Part shown: piece after piece, positions 40,701-53,310 of the stretch
How the letters are laid out: each line of letters begins with the position of its first letter
Numbering within the stretch: position 1 is the first letter of the stretch
Source: Aporrectodea caliginosa
Lineage: Eukaryota; Annelida; Clitellata; Crassiclitellata; Lumbricidae
DNA: 64,000 bases
Assembly: GCA_020284085.1 (NCBI GenBank)
Contig: JACEVL010000494.1
Span: 1,106,001-1,170,000 of the forward strand
Reading direction: 5' to 3'
Program-made: the position numbers and the translations under genes
Notes under the pieces: generated by a model
The model's input: the letters and a program-made list of their open reading frames with translations, nothing else
What the model was told of the DNA's origin: nothing
Database searches by the model: none

Positions 40701-42360
40701 AACCATGGCATGTTGAACTCTTCCTCTACATGCACTCTGGACAATTCTGACCAACATGAGTAGAATTTTGGTGTGTAGGTTTTGCTGGCTAAAAAAGTGA
40801 AAAGTAGTAAAACTGAAAGCAATTGTTTTGTGTGAAAGCATACTACTTTAACCTTTTACAGGTTCTGTGAAATTTGTGAGAAAATGTGTTTCTTGGTTTG
40901 AAATTGTTTCATTTCAAAGTTTAATAGACTAAATAGCAGTAAATGATGAATTTCTCACAAATATGTTGAATCTACGTTACTTGTTTGACCTTCTAACCAG
41001 TTTATGGACATTGTTGAAACCATTTAATGAATGAATTTACCATATATGGGTTCATCCAGAAAGGAATTTCACAATGAGGGCAGCAATGTGGACAAGGGAC
41101 AGGAAGTTTTATGACCAGTGTGGACATCTGCATCTAAATTTGATGTAGTTTTTTCAGTACAATCTGTGCCTTAATGCCAGCTATGGAATTTCAGCAGGTC
41201 GGGTCGTGAGAGTTATTCAGCAGGTTGGCGAAATTAATATTTCAGTTTGACGCATCAATCGGCATAACCTCAACATAAACAGCATAACTCAGATATATAA
41301 AACGAAGAAAATTATTATTGAATGCTTATAGCCCAACATACACTTCTATAATTGACATGCTAGATAAAACCTTAAGAAGTTGTTTAGATCTAATAATTGT
41401 ACTAGTGATCTCAAGGGACAGATGTTGATGTTCTAGATGTAAAGTAGATCAAAAAAATTCCAAAGAATTTTACGCAGCAGTAGGTAGTAAGTAGGCAGGT
41501 CATAAGGCAGGTCAAGAGTAAAATAGGCAGGTCAAATGACCTACCACGACCCATGGTAGCACTGCTTAATGCCTTTAACACGGATGGCAGACAGGCTGTA
41601 CGAAATTGCTTCGTCATTAGTAATGTTCAGTTGCAGACAGCTCAAAAACCAGTTGAACAGGCAAGAATGATGATGACGTTAAAAACTGGATTCAAGTTTA
41701 GCATACAAAAGAAGCAGAAAGGAAAAAACAATTGATGGGTACATGTATGTGAGTCTGTACTGCTACACAGCAGAAGTGTTGTAGCCAGTCCTCTTCTGAT
41801 GCAGAGGGCAAAGGGGAGGGATGGCAAGGCCAAATACAGACAAGGGGAGGTAATGGGATCAGAGTAGGTCATTTTGTGGACGTCCTTTATGGACAACTCC
41901 TATCTCTGGATTGATAGACTTGTAAATGGACTGCAACAATCAAGCAGACAGATATATAAATTTTTTTGGAAAGCATGCACACCGCTTTGGGGTCTTTTGG
42001 AAAGGACGTCTGTAGAAATGACTTATTTGTGACCATGCTTCTGTTGACGTATGCTACATGTATTACAATCTCTACCCCTGTTGTGAAGTCCGCATTTCAT
42101 CGGAGTACTAAGGCCTAACCTGTAGACTAAGTTCAAACCCATATGAACCCGAGAACCAAACAAGGGCTCAACTCTGGTTCAAACTTCAAAAGGCCATGTA
42201 ATAAAAATCAAATTAAAAGTAATGAGTAAGAATTTACAAGTTAGGCCTACATAAAGAAATTAATCTTAAAAATATTTCACTGCAGAAAATCAAATCTTTC
42301 ACATTGGGGTAAAGAAAAGTGGGAAGGGTTTTGAGCAGTGGCTGGAGGCTTTAACAGAAT
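40701..42360. other. NDUFS5 3' flank, no second gene seen
   Basis: Contains the NDUFS5 3' UTR, though no textbook AATAAA was found close behind the stop. From 41180 to 41560 there are AGGCAGGTCA-type short repeats. No exon or recognisable transposon. Confidence 0.4.
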
Positions 42361-42369
42361 GTTCGGGAG

Positions 42370-43150
42370 GAGAAATAACTAAACCGCCTCCAAGCTACTG
42401 AGAATGCTCTCACCCGTGCTGTCGCCAAAACCCCAGAACAACACCACAACACCAGATCTGTCCTCAATTAGTCCACTGGCTTAAAATAGTTATACCTGAA
42501 CGAATAGCATGTAAAGTCATATCACTCACGTTACGTACCAGTTACAATGCACTTCAATCCTCTCTGACCTCCTATCTCCGTCAGTTTTAGGCCTACACTG
42601 TCAAACCACCGCTTAACCCCACTCGTCTTCAGCCTAACACCTCCGTTCTACCGTCACCTCATCAGCATAAGTTTTGCAAATCGCTCGCTCCATAGCAATA
42701 ACAGTTACTGTTCTGCATCTCTTGAACAAACTCCCACTAGTATTACTAAAAATGTCTGATCCATCATACGAACTCACCAAAACCTCACCCTCTTGCTATC
42801 TCTCCACAGGTCTCACTCACGCCTGTGAATAACTGGTTCCCGCGACTTCGCTTTTGTGCTGTAGAAGTTTCGAGTTTACGATTACGATTACTCAAAACTG
42901 AAAAATGTTTTTAACAAATCACAACCACATTCCTCCTCACCTCCCTCGTCGTCTAAACACCATCCACCTCTCACCGTCTATACATGTCTGACCCCTTGGA
43001 TCGTGACCAGCTGCAGCTGGAACCGAGTTCATCCCGCCTATCGAGTAAGTTTTGACTAAGCGCCTTTGAATAAGCTGGTGCCCGCGACTTCGCACTTTGG
43101 GCACTGCAGAAATTTCGAGATTACGATTACAATTGGAACCATTGGAAGAG
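42370..43150 (+). mobile_element. LINE 3' end relics, two nested tails
   Basis: The plus strand encodes with frameshifts LQATENALTRAVAKTP, HHNTRSVLN and IVIPERIACKVISLTLRTSY, motifs from the thumb/terminus of non-LTR reverse transcriptases. Two tail copies follow, at 42820-42900 and 43060-43135, sharing CCGCGACTTCGC, GTAGAAATTTCGAG-like and TTACGATTACGATTAC sequence. Confidence 0.72.
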
Positions 43151-43340
43151 TAGAACAGCGCCAGAGACGCCACACCAACAAGGTAATCGATGAAGAAGAG
43201 GCCCTGTGATTAATGGTGTCGAATTCGGCGGAGATATCGAGGAGACAGAGGCAGAAGTAGAAACAAAGTGCGTTTAAGCAATAGAGTTGTGCTAGAAAAA
43301 GAGGTCGATTAAATGCATGTGTGGCTTTCCATAGACCGAA
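43075..43340 (-). pseudogene. LINE reverse-transcriptase fragment (FDTI box)
   Basis: The minus strand encodes LLDISAEFDTINH, the first catalytic motif of LINE reverse transcriptases (usually LLDLSAAFDTVDH). After a frameshift comes DYLVGVASLALFYSSN, corresponding to the GVxGxALxWFxSYL motif. It abuts plus-strand LINE tails in the opposite orientation. Confidence 0.75.
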
Positions 43341-44470
43341 GTAGGACAAACACAACGAGAAACAGGTACTCGTTGACTGCCCGGACGATTTGCTATTATA
43401 TATAGTTGATGATGACGCTGGCAAGCAGCTAAACAACTGTTGCCTGGTCTTGCGTTTATGCGGATATTTTTCAGGGTCGATAGACTCGATACGAAACGGT
43501 GGATTACTTTCGAGACCATACGACGACGCGGATCGTTACAAATGGACGCATCCTGAAACCGACGAATCACGGGAAGGAGTCGTTTCGAAGGCGTTTCTTT
43601 CTTCTAGCGGACATTATGATCAACCGAAGAAGGATCGTGGATCTAGATTGGAGGTAGGCTAGTACTAGGGTCAAGTCTCTCGTTCGTCCTGTGTGATATG
43701 GATCGGCAAACGGACGTTATAAAGCATCTTATAACATATATTCGTCTTTTGGGCTTGGCTGTGCCTTGTTCGTAAATCGGTCGAGCGTAGTCAAGGCGAA
43801 GAAGGTCGCGCAGCGCAGATTGATAACCGGACGAATTGGGGCAAAAAAAATGACGGCGCTCCAACGCAATAGCGAAAGTGTCAGCTGTCCAGGATATGTG
43901 CCAGTAGCCATTTAAACCGTTTCGTAGTAGGTAAATTCCAGATTCTGTGTAAATGTAAATGTACACGTTTTCCTGTAGCAGTCGTTTGGCCTTGACCCTG
44001 TTCGTATTTCAATGAATTTCAGGGTGAGATCCGTCACCACACTCCACAGCTGCCCGTTTGAATGGGTTCCACGCCATTTATGGTGCCCATGTAGGCCTAC
44101 CTACAGTGGCAGCCCACGACTCAGATCTATGAAAAGCAGTTTAGACGATGTATAGATATTATAATGTAGATACAAACGATGATGATGCAGCATCATTACT
44201 GAGTTACATGGAAATTTGCTTTATACTACAATAGTGAAAAATTAATTTTGGATGTAGAAGTTAGGAAGATGCAGTTTAGTAGAAGGTTTTCTTCGCTTTA
44301 ACATGATCTTTGTTGTCATAAGTTTCAAACCTGATTGTGATCTCGATTTGGTGCCCTCATTGGCAATATATGTGGTCAAGGTTCTATTTGGTCAATCATT
44401 TCAATTATATATTGCATTGAATTTTAATGAGGAGGATTTGAATGACCTACATTTGGCCCATTTGTTTTAG
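43341..44470. other. CpG-containing stretch, no gene assigned
   Basis: 43430-43900 is rich in CpG compared with its surroundings and holds open frames on both strands, for example plus 43390-43662, which ends at a possible donor GTAGGC. None resembles a known domain, and the neighbouring RT fragment suggests it may be the upstream part of the same minus-strand LINE. Confidence 0.3.
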
Positions 44471-44482
44471 TGGCTGAGCAGT

Positions 44483-44902
44483 TAGGGCTGCCAACTTCCG
44501 GGACACCCACAGTCACTTGATATGTCATTACCCATTTACGCTGTCCACTTCACTGTATTATATTGAATGTTGCGTCAGCCTAATGTAGGATCTAGTCTAC
44601 TGAAAATATCGTTAAAAACTACAATCAAAAGACAAGATTCACTCTACTCACAGCAACAGTGCTAGTGCCATACGATTTCATAGCTGATAGGATCTGATAG
44701 ATTGCTAACCTGTCTACCCTCTATTCTATGTAAAACTGATCACGACCGGCTGTTCGAGTGTAATGTGCGAAAACAAGAACAACATTTTGTGAAGTCAATA
44801 TATACACCAAATCCAGGACAATTTGGGATCAATCCGGGACACGGGATGCACAAGGCGAATTCCGGGACTGTCCCGCTGAATCCGGGACTGTTGGCAGCCC
44901 TA
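44483..44902. mobile_element. hAT MITE, TAGGGCTGCCAAC family
   Basis: Ends TAGGGCTGCCAAC and GTTGGCAGCCCTA are exact inverses. Flanks TGAGCAGT (44475-44482) and TGAGCAGA (44903-44910) match at 7 of 8 positions, as expected of an ageing hAT duplication. GGGAC motifs cluster near both ends. Confidence 0.88.
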
Positions 44903-44910
44903 TGAGCAGA

Positions 44911-46100
44911 AGAAGAATAAACTGATTAGTTACATTAAAAATGTGTTTCATTGTGGTGGGTAGTACTTATTTCATGCATAGGGCCAAGAGTGCCTTAACG
45001 TGGCTTCGTAAATTATAAGGAATTAATTTATGGATATAAGAAAGTAATTTATGGAACCATGTTAAGATGCAGAGCAATAATGCATAATTAATAATAATTT
45101 GCTCAGTCACTACTCCGTGACAGTGCAAAGGGAGGTCTTCGCTTGAACCTGCAAAATTTGAGTTACCAAGCACTTGACTGCAATGTATTTTGTTTGGTCC
45201 TGAATTAGTTTTGCTTATTGCTACTTGAATATATGCTCACGTCTGCTCGTGATATTATGACGATTATTCTTAGGCAAAATCTCATCTGAGCAGTGGTCAA
45301 TGAAATGTTGGCTATTGCTAGACCTACATTTAGACGTTCATTTGCATTGCATTACGTTGAACCGTACTGGACAGTTTTGTTGCTGTGTCACTATATAACC
45401 GCCTGAGATTACAATATCAAGATTATAAAGCAGTCAATATAAGCACATTCTTAGGTATAGGTAATGTAACTGTAATTGGCACAGACCATTTGTATAGTGC
45501 ATGTTAACCTCACAGGTCAGTGTGTATGCATATTCTAGTATTCAGGAGACATGCTTGCAACTCTTGTCGTGTCATTAGCGGTGTTCACCATGCTGTATGC
45601 ATTCCGCGAGTGGAGGAGCATAAATGAGCAATGTGCTCTGCCAGCTCTGGTCATTACCCATTAGCCATTTCTTGAAAGTCTAAATAATAAATGAATGTGC
45701 ATAGTCTATGATGACCATTTGCAAGTTCATATTCAGTGAGGTTTCATGCAGATCTTAGAATGAGAGCCATTTGTTAATTTTCCCCTTTACTATACTTTTA
45801 TTTCATGAAGCTCCCTTCAGATATCAAGATTGTTGCATTGGCCTGTATAGTGCTTGTTGGTCTTAGGATATTAACTCGTATCCTTGATAGGCTGAACTAG
45901 TTTCTTCAGATTTCCTATTGACATTCAGGTGGACTCGACTTATATCGCCTTGGACTTTGGCTTGATTTTGCTTTGTGCTCAGTGACTATTGACTTTAAAT
46001 GTAGAAGTGCTCATTATTCAATGCTGCTGTAAGAGTTCATGGATTATTATTTATGCAAATGGAGACTGATTTTCATATCAGTTTGAATTCATTTCAGGGG
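44911..46100. other. AT-rich intergenic DNA
   Basis: No recognised gene, repeat or RNA was found. Confidence 0.4.
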
Positions 46101-46129
46101 AGTTGTGTATGATGCTAGCTTGATCTGTA

Positions 46130-46340
46130 CAATGGACCTAAGATGCATGTATATGTAAATATATAGTTATGAGGATACATAAATAGATGCATACATATCA
46201 TGTACATACATGGTTGCAACCAGACTTCGATACATACATATGTAAATACATAGTTACATAGATAGAAAAATACATGCATGCATATTTGAATATTTATGTT
46301 TATATAAATACATACATACGTGGGGATGTAGATAAATGTA
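46130..46340. repeat. Degenerate (TACA)n/(ATAC)n region
   Basis: Runs of ACATACATA and TACATAGATA. A similar stretch lies at 48480-48770. Confidence 0.8.
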
Positions 46341-46504
46341 ACATGTGCGTTGTGGGTAGAGAATGTAGGCATAAATAGTAATAATAATACTAATAATCTG
46401 CGTTTAATTGCAAACTGACACAACGCAGGATGAATACAAATCAGTATGAACGGATGATCACAAGTTATTATAGAAGTCGAATTTAACTGTATACGGCAGC
46501 CATG

Positions 46505-46965
46505 CAAGGCCGCCCATAAAGTACGTCACGCTATTTTGACCATTTTACCCCCTCCCCTGTCACAAACTGTCACAAACTCGGACCCCCCCTAAAGTACGTC
46601 ACACTTTCGAACATAGAAATAATAATACTTCCGAAAGCAAGGCTAATACATAAACAAGGCTTCGCAACAGCATTATTACTAGCGCTCCTAGCTAGAGGAA
46701 TCATGAAAAACACATTCAGGAGATATGCATTTCATGCTATTTTGACATAAAACTAATTAAAATGTTTCAGAAAATTTTTGAAAATTATTTTTAAAGCTAT
46801 GAAATTCTACTAAAAAATAAAAATAAATTATAAATAAAATAAAAAATAAATAAATGTGTGACGTCACACATGGCCTGACCCCCCTCCCCTGTCACAAACT
46901 GTCACACTTTCTTAGACCCCCTCCCCCTGGAGCGATCCCGTCCTACATCATTTTACCAATGCGCC
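46505..46965. repeat. Repeat with AAAGTACGTCAC and CCCCTCCCCTGTCACAAACT motifs
   Basis: AAAGTACGTCAC occurs twice at the left (46518, 46590). CCCTCCCCTGTCACAAACTG occurs at both sides (46552 and 46882). The interior palindrome TGTGTGACGTCACACA lies at 46856-46871. Probably a decayed DNA transposon; no clean ends. Confidence 0.55.
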
Positions 46966-46999
46966 ATCTCGCGAATGATAGGCTGAGTGGACCTTTGGG

Positions 47000-47915
47000 C
47001 AGGGATGGGCAAATTACACAGTAAAATGTAATTAAATTACAAATTACTTTGGAAAATGTAATTGAATTACAAATTACAAATTACTTTAGAAATTTGTTTG
47101 AAATTACAAATTACAAATTACGTAATTTCAATTACATCAAATTACAAATTACATGCATAGTTGGGATCAGCAAATTCAGTCAGGAAACACATGCTTTATT
47201 TCCACTGTTATTTGTATTACACTGTTTGAAACAGTTTATTTAATTTTCTCTAAGAAGTAGCAACTGTTCGAACAACTTGTCCAATAATCGGCATATGTTT
47301 GACCTTACAATCAGGCTTACAAAACTATAGGCCTAATGAGTTTGTGTACCAGAGCAGATGAAGGAAGTGCAGAATTAAATTGTATAAATAACATCTTAAC
47401 AGTTACGTAGCTTTAAAGATTCATTAGTTAGACCTGCATGGGAGTAACCTGTCACTGGATCGATGCATGTACATTTGATCGACGCTCAGTTGTCTTAGCA
47501 TGCAGACGTTTTGTTGGATGCTAAGAGTGTGATGAGCGCAACTCATCTATGTAACACGTTATGAGCTCGGTCTGACACATGACAAAATTGTGTACCATTT
47601 CTGACATTGGCTCCAATTTTGTGAAAGCATTCAAAGAATTAAGTGTTGCTATCGTTTATATAAGAGATACTATAATGATAGTGATCAAGATAAGGAAAAG
47701 ATGCTTTTAAAACTGCTCTGGTTGTGGAGTCTATAGTTTACTTTTAAAAAGTAATTTGATTTTACAGATGTAATTTGAAATTACAAATTACATGAAAAAA
47801 TGTAATTCAATTACAAATTACAAATTACATTGATCCAGAGCAACAAATTACAAATTATTTACAATTGTAATTCAAATTACGTAATTTCAATTACATCAAG
47901 TTATGCCCATCCCTG
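47000..47915. mobile_element. Non-autonomous hAT element, copy 2
   Basis: Reverse-complement copy of 16731-17671, with ends CAGGGATGGGCA and CCCATCCCTG. A perfect 8-bp duplication, CCTTTGGG, lies at 46992-46999 and 47916-47923. The internal sequence matches copy 1 along its whole length with scattered differences. Confidence 0.94.
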
Positions 47916-47924
47916 CCTTTGGGA

Positions 47925-48010
47925 GGGTATGGGAAGCGATCCTGCTAGTGCCGCTACCTACTGCTCTTCACGGCAGTGATGTTACCACTAGACTATGAAC
48001 CCCCAAGCTC
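47925..48010 (-). mobile_element. tRNA-like SINE head relic
   Basis: The minus strand reads TTCATAGTCTAGTGGTAACA, an Asp/Gly-type A-box region. The expected B box is not recognisable. Confidence 0.45.
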
Positions 48011-48479
48011 AACATCTTGTATACAAGATTATTCATTGCATTTGACCTGCACTGACAGTAGGATGACTCTGTGGGTTCATTAAGGAATTGATTTGCCAAT
48101 GGTGACCGGTAGAAATCCATTTTTAACATAATTGTTTTACTTAGTCAACCTTTTTGTTTGCTTTCACGGTTTTCATTCTTTGTGAATGTCCCAGCCTGCA
48201 AGTCATTGGTTAGTTGAGGTTTTATGGTGTTTGCAACTTGAACAGAGCACCTACAGTTGGCAACAGTTGAGGTCATGCATCGTTTAACACTTCAACGAAC
48301 AGAGTGTACTTAAAGTGACTGGAAAATCAATGCAGTTTGTCGTTAAACTGTTAGAATGGCCAGGTATTTGGTCGAACTTCAGCTGCTGCAGGTGCAAGGC
48401 CTTGTATTGACCCTTGAACTACCAGAGGTAAAGAAAATCCGGAGAATATATCTTTGGTATTAAAAGATCGATATAAAAA

Positions 48480-48770
48480 TTATATATGCATGCATACATA
48501 CACACTTACATGCATATATACCAACAGACAAATACATACATACACATATATATATAATTATATACATACATACACACATTCATACACATTTACTTGCATA
48601 CTGGTCCTGCTTGCATATATGCAGAATGCATAATTGTTTCTTTGGTAAACAAACTATCCCTCGATATATACATGTGTAGATACATACATAAACATACATA
48701 CACACATACATAAATACATACAATTATACATACTTATATACATGCATACATACAATTTATTTTCTCCGCC
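48480..48770. repeat. (TACA)n microsatellite region
   Basis: Imperfect TACATACATACAC repeats in two blocks. Confidence 0.85.
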
Positions 48771-49109
48771 GGATAAATCCAGCAAGCAAGATTGCATGTA
48801 ATGTTTCGTTGGTGAATGAAATATATCCATTGATATGTCTGGAAATATGACTTTATCTTTATTCGAAGGTAACCAATTTAGTAAGCTGTTGAGATGCCAT
48901 ATTTTTTGGTGATAATAAAAGTTATGTAGAAACAAGGATTATGGCAATAGTTTCAGTTATTTGTCCAGAATGCAGGTTACAGGAGTCGTTGAGATGGCAA
49001 CAGTCTTCGAGCAATGTATTTCGCATGTCCTGTAAAGAAAAGTACATTGCATAACATAAATATGCTAGTGTCCATATTATGTACTTTGTGTATTTGTACA
49101 TAGTGTAGA

Positions 49110-49350
49110 CTTTATATATTTTATTTACATTTCATTGTTACTATATGTTTCTTTGGTAAACAAAATATACAACATCAATATATCAGTAGATCAATATACT
49201 GTAACTATTCCTATACTGTACAGTGTACACGTTATGTATTTTATTTTTATTTGCATTTTAATGTTACTGTATGTTTCTTTGGTAAACAAATTATACAACT
49301 TCAATATACAGATATCAGTAGTCAATATCCTGTAACGATTATACACAGAT
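49110..49350. repeat. Tandem duplication, about 126 bp, two copies
   Basis: TTTCTTTGGTAAACAAA occurs at 49148 and 49274 in matching context (TATTTTATTT before, ATATCAGTAG after). The same 17-mer appears once more at 48637. Confidence 0.8.
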
Positions 49351-49825
49351 ATCTCATTGAATACAATAAATTCCATTGGTACTGACTGATGAGCACAAAC
49401 CTGAAATGAAATTCATCCACGTTAGTCCCTGCAGTAGCGCATCTGTGTATGCCAGCGTTGAAAGCACAGTGCTGTGCACAGACCACGTGTGCTTGGGCAT
49501 GATGTACAGACCACCAGTCTCATCTTCACCAAAGACATCGCTATCGTCATCAACATCTTACTATGCACGATAGTCATTATCACATGTCAACAACAGCTGG
49601 AACTATTGTTTTCTGACTTATCCTCATCAACGTCATCACCACTGTCTTCTAAATCATCTACATCATTTTGCAACTTGTCTAAAGCTTCTTTCACAGTTAC
49701 AGAACTTATTACCAGCCATTATTCACCAACACCTTGTTGCCCGTGCTGATATATTTTTATGTTGACATCTAGTCAAAGAATCTATAATAGGTCTTTGACA
49801 TCTGGTAAAAACCCTGAGTAATAAC

Positions 49826-50088
49826 CAGTGCTTTTTTTCAGCCGGAACGGTCCGGAACGGCGTCCCGGGACCTTTTTTCAGTTATTAAAAAATAATTTAG
49901 TTAGGCTAATCGAAATTTTTCATAACAAATTATTTAAAATTAATTAGATACTTTATTTTAATTTCGGTGCTTTAAGTGTTTATTGATATTGATATATATG
50001 AAATAGAAATATTACCATAAAATATGTCCCTATAGCTGTTCTGAATTTGTTGAGTTCCGGAACCTTTTTTTCTAGAAAAAAAGCACTG
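49826..50088. mobile_element. hAT MITE, CAGTGCTTTTTTTC family, copy 2
   Basis: Inverted ends CAGTGCTTTTTTTC / GAAAAAAAGCACTG. A perfect 8-bp duplication, GTAATAAC, lies at 49818-49825 and 50089-50096. 263 bp, against 257 bp for the copy at 36151. Confidence 0.95.
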
Positions 50089-50794
50089 GTAATAACCAAT
50101 GTATGGTGATTTACCATCGCAGACTTACCCAATGCATAATCTTGGTGACCATATAAAGCAACGTTTTTCCGTGTACAGAGGTTATAAAATAGACAGCGTA
50201 AACTTGCCGGATATCTTCTGCTCTCAGGTAATAGGATTTATTTCCCACGCCGGATAAATCTGGTGCTTTAGGTATCGAAAAGGTCAAAGAAAGCGATGGG
50301 TGAACAATTTAGCCTAAGTTGTGGTATGAACCAATGGCAGAAGTATGGTAAGGTCAGATTTGTCTTACCCTTCCTTCCTTACCACATAGGTAAGGTAATG
50401 TAAGAATTGTTGACAAATCCGTTTAATTGTAAACAATTTGTAAATTTTTTGATTTTGGGATCAGTTAAAGAGGCAGTGATGATGATTCTATAACAGACAA
50501 GCCGAACAAAGAAAAACAAAGGTAAATGTAGCAGTCCTGCAACCCCTTAAAGCTTAAACCGTCTATAATAACCCACTCTGTAAGCCTAACATTTCCTGTA
50601 CCTAACCTTATCCTTGTAACCCTAACTTCACTTTCACCATTGAGTTGAATACTGCCCTCATAAGAAAGAACCACGTAACTGCAAATTTGGCCGTTTTGAG
50701 TTAGATGCAGTTTCTGCATGTATTGATGGTCTTACACCTTGGTAGGAAGTAAGAAAGACCTATCTTGATTCTATCATAGAGAACTAGCACTTGT

Positions 50795-51030
50795 GTATAC
50801 CACGTATCTGCAGCCATCGTATGCGATGCTAAGCAAGAACCGCGTATCTCACATGCGTTGTTTTTGCTTAGTAAGAGCCAGCGTTATTCGCAGATACGTA
50901 CTCACGCGCATGCGCAGTTGATACTTCCGGACAATGTTTACAATCAATTCGACCGATAATTAATTTCTTTTAAACTATAATTTTAATATGTCGTGAGAGT
51001 TTTTCATCATTTATCACGTCGCGAGGGTAA
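50795..51030 (+). promoter_or_regulatory. Possible promoter with NRF1 and ETS sites
   Basis: The palindromic NRF-1 consensus GCGCATGCGC (50906-50915) is followed by an ETS-type ACTTCCGG (50923-50930), a common pair in animal housekeeping promoters. CGCGAGG before a perfect donor, GTAAGT (about 51027), could end a noncoding first exon. The block directly upstream (50795-50905) has inverted CGTATCTGCAG / CGCAGATACG ends and may be a small MITE that supplied part of the promoter. Confidence 0.4.
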
Positions 51031-51244
51031 GTGAATTTGAACAACAATTACTAGTATAGTAAATTCAAACGTTTTCAATATTTTTGAATGATTTATCATG
51101 AATTTGATTGTGACCTCGGGCGATTATTTTTTAGTCTTACTCGACTAACCTCGCGTTTTAATATGACGGTATCATATTTACTTTCAATATTATATTCATA
51201 TTGGTAAATATCCAAATTATTGAATTGATAAATAAATAGTTGTT

Positions 51245-51457
51245 GGCAACCATTTAGTATCGGGGTGCGTGTATTTTCTCCCGTAATTTTAGGCGTCCTG
51301 AGAGTCGATTTGGATAAGGTTACGCGTCGTGAGGGTCGGTTAGGGTCAGGGTTAGGGTTAGTGTCGTCTTTAGAAAACACCGTACCTTCCGCACAGCGTC
51401 CCAAAAGACACCGTCCGACGCCCGTAAACTTACGCACCCCGATACTAAATGCTTGCC
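51245..51457. mobile_element. MITE with GTATCGGGGTGC inverted ends, copy 2
   Basis: Ends GGCAACCATTTAGTATCGGG and CCCCGATACTAAATGCTTGCC. Core GTGAGGGTCGGTTAGGGTC then AGGGTTAGGGTTAGTGTCG. Flanks AGTTGTT and GTTGTTG suggest a short target duplication. Confidence 0.85.
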
Positions 51458-51523
51458 GTTGTTGTTTTTTGATAGAATTGACAATGTAATTAAATATTTG
51501 TCATTTGGTTTATGGCGTTACAG

Positions 51524-51689
51524 GTGCCCAACATCAGAAATTGTAGTTGTCAAGACACGAAAGTGCAAACCAAAGAATCCTGTTTCACCACGCTCGAAGA
51601 AAGTGAAGAAAATGGAGACGGACGCGCAGAATCATACCCCTCGACCGTGGCTGGGCGTAAAAGAAGAAGCAATTATTAGCACCTTCTAG
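51524..51689 (+). CDS. Candidate terminal exon, basic protein, unrecognised
   Basis: Behind a plausible acceptor (GGCGTTACAG) a 54-codon open frame runs to TAG. It starts CPTSEIVVVKTRKCKPKNPV, then SPRSKKVKKMETDAQNHTPR, and ends in KEEAIISTF. The lysine-rich SPRSKKVKK could be a nuclear localisation signal. The composition looks protein-like and the exon is 3' of the possible promoter at 50.9 kb, but another frame across the same DNA also looks coding-like. I do not recognise the family. Confidence 0.3.
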
Positions 51690-52224
51690 AAATGTTTTCT
51701 TGACCATCGGGATAAAAAGAAAATTACCTTATGGCTTGATTATTGTAGTGGACAAAACAAAAACTGGGCTCTGTCTACATTTTCACTTACATTGTAAATA
51801 GTACTATAGTTGCATGCAACGAAATTGAAGTTAAATATTTTGAAACTGGCCACACCTTCATGAGTGCTGAATCCTTTCATCACCAAGCAGAACGTAGCTT
51901 AAAAAAACTGGCAAAGTTTGTGATTTCTACGATCTTGTTTCATGTGTACAAAGTTCAAATTCTGGTAAGGTAACGGTAAAACCCATGGAAGTATCTGACT
52001 TTTGTGATTGATCCGATTGTTTATCGACTTACAAATTTAATCATACCTTTCTGATATTGTTCAAATTGTTGCGAAGAGAGGGGTGAAGAACTTGGTATAC
52101 AAAAAGGAATTCCATGGCCCCGATATAACTTTGAACTTCTTAATTGCACATACATGCAAAGTATGATTCCAAAAGCCGGATGCAAGCACTGAGGCGAGAG
52201 GGATTTCCCAGGCGAAAAAAGATG

Positions 52225-53310
52225 ACATTACTTATAAACTGACCATTCTGATGCCAGAAAATAGAAGAATATTCTGGAAAATGGCTGCCAATTTCTTGAA
52301 GATAAGTGTTTGCAATTAGTTCCATTGGAATCCCTACCTCTAATATGTACGTGTAGAAACCAAGATCACTATTCTAAGTGAACTAGAAGCTGAGATATTG
52401 ACAAAGTTTTATTTCGGTCGGCCATTTTGGAAAATGGCTCTCAATTTCGTGTAGATATGTGTTTGTAATTAGTTGCATTGGAATTCTAGCCACTAAATAT
52501 GTTCATTTAGACACCAAGATCACGATTCTAAGTGAACTAGAAGCTGAGATGTTGACAAAGTTATATTTCGGTCGGCCATTTTGGAAGATGGTTGCCAATT
52601 TCGTGTAGATAAGTGTTTGCAGTTTGTTCCATTGGAATCCTTGCCCTTAAATATGTATGTTTAGACACCAAGATCACAACTCTAAGTGAGTTAGAAGCTG
52701 AGATATTGACAAAGTTTTATTTCGGTCGGCCATTTTGGAAAATGGCTGCCAATTTCGTGTAGATAAGTGTTTGTTTTTTGTTCCATTGGAATCCTTGCCA
52801 TTAAATATGCATGTTTAGACACCAAGATCACAACTCTAAGTGAGCTAGAAGCTGAGATGTTGACAAAGTTTTATTTCGGTCGGCCATTTTGGAAAATGGC
52901 TGCCAATTTCCGGTAGATAAGTGTTTGTTTTTTGTTCCATTGGAATCCTTGCCATTAAATATGCATGTTTAGACACCAAGATCACAACTCTAAGTGAGCT
53001 AGAAGCTGAGATACTGACAAAGTTTTATTTCGATCGGCCATTTTGGAAAATGGCTACCAATTTCCGGTAGATAAATGTTTGCAATTTGTTCCATTTGAAT
53101 TCTAGCCCTTAAATATGTATGTTTAGACACCAAGATCACGATTCTAAGTGAACTAGAAGCTGAGATGTTGACAAAGTTATATTTCGGTCGGCCATTTTGG
53201 AAAATGGCTGCCAATTTCCGGTAGATAAGTGTTTGCAATTTGTTCCTTTTCAATCCTTGCCCCTAAATATGTATGATTAGACACCAAGATCGAAACTATA
53301 AGAGCGCAAA
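52225..53310. repeat. 154-bp satellite array, about 7 copies
   Basis: The anchor AGTGARCTAGAAGCTGAGAT recurs near 52377, 52532, 52686, 52840, 52994 and 53148, spacing 155 then 154 throughout, with partial units at both ends. Each unit holds the hairpin-forming GCCATTTTGGAAAATGGC and GACACCAAGATCAC. Confidence 0.95.

Noticed and set aside
43390..43662. First exon of a new gene with CpG-rich sequence
   Set aside because: No motif, and it adjoins a minus-strand LINE RT fragment that may extend into it.
48355..48428. Exon starting MARYLVELQLLQVQGL and ending at GTAAAG
   Set aside because: Leucine-rich, short, no linked exon in phase and only a moderate donor.
49376..49749. Possible transposase remnant (minus strand, Asp/Glu-rich VKEALDKLQNDVDDLEDSGD)
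   Set aside because: Acidic run with frameshifts, no catalytic motif and no inverted ends; too little to name.
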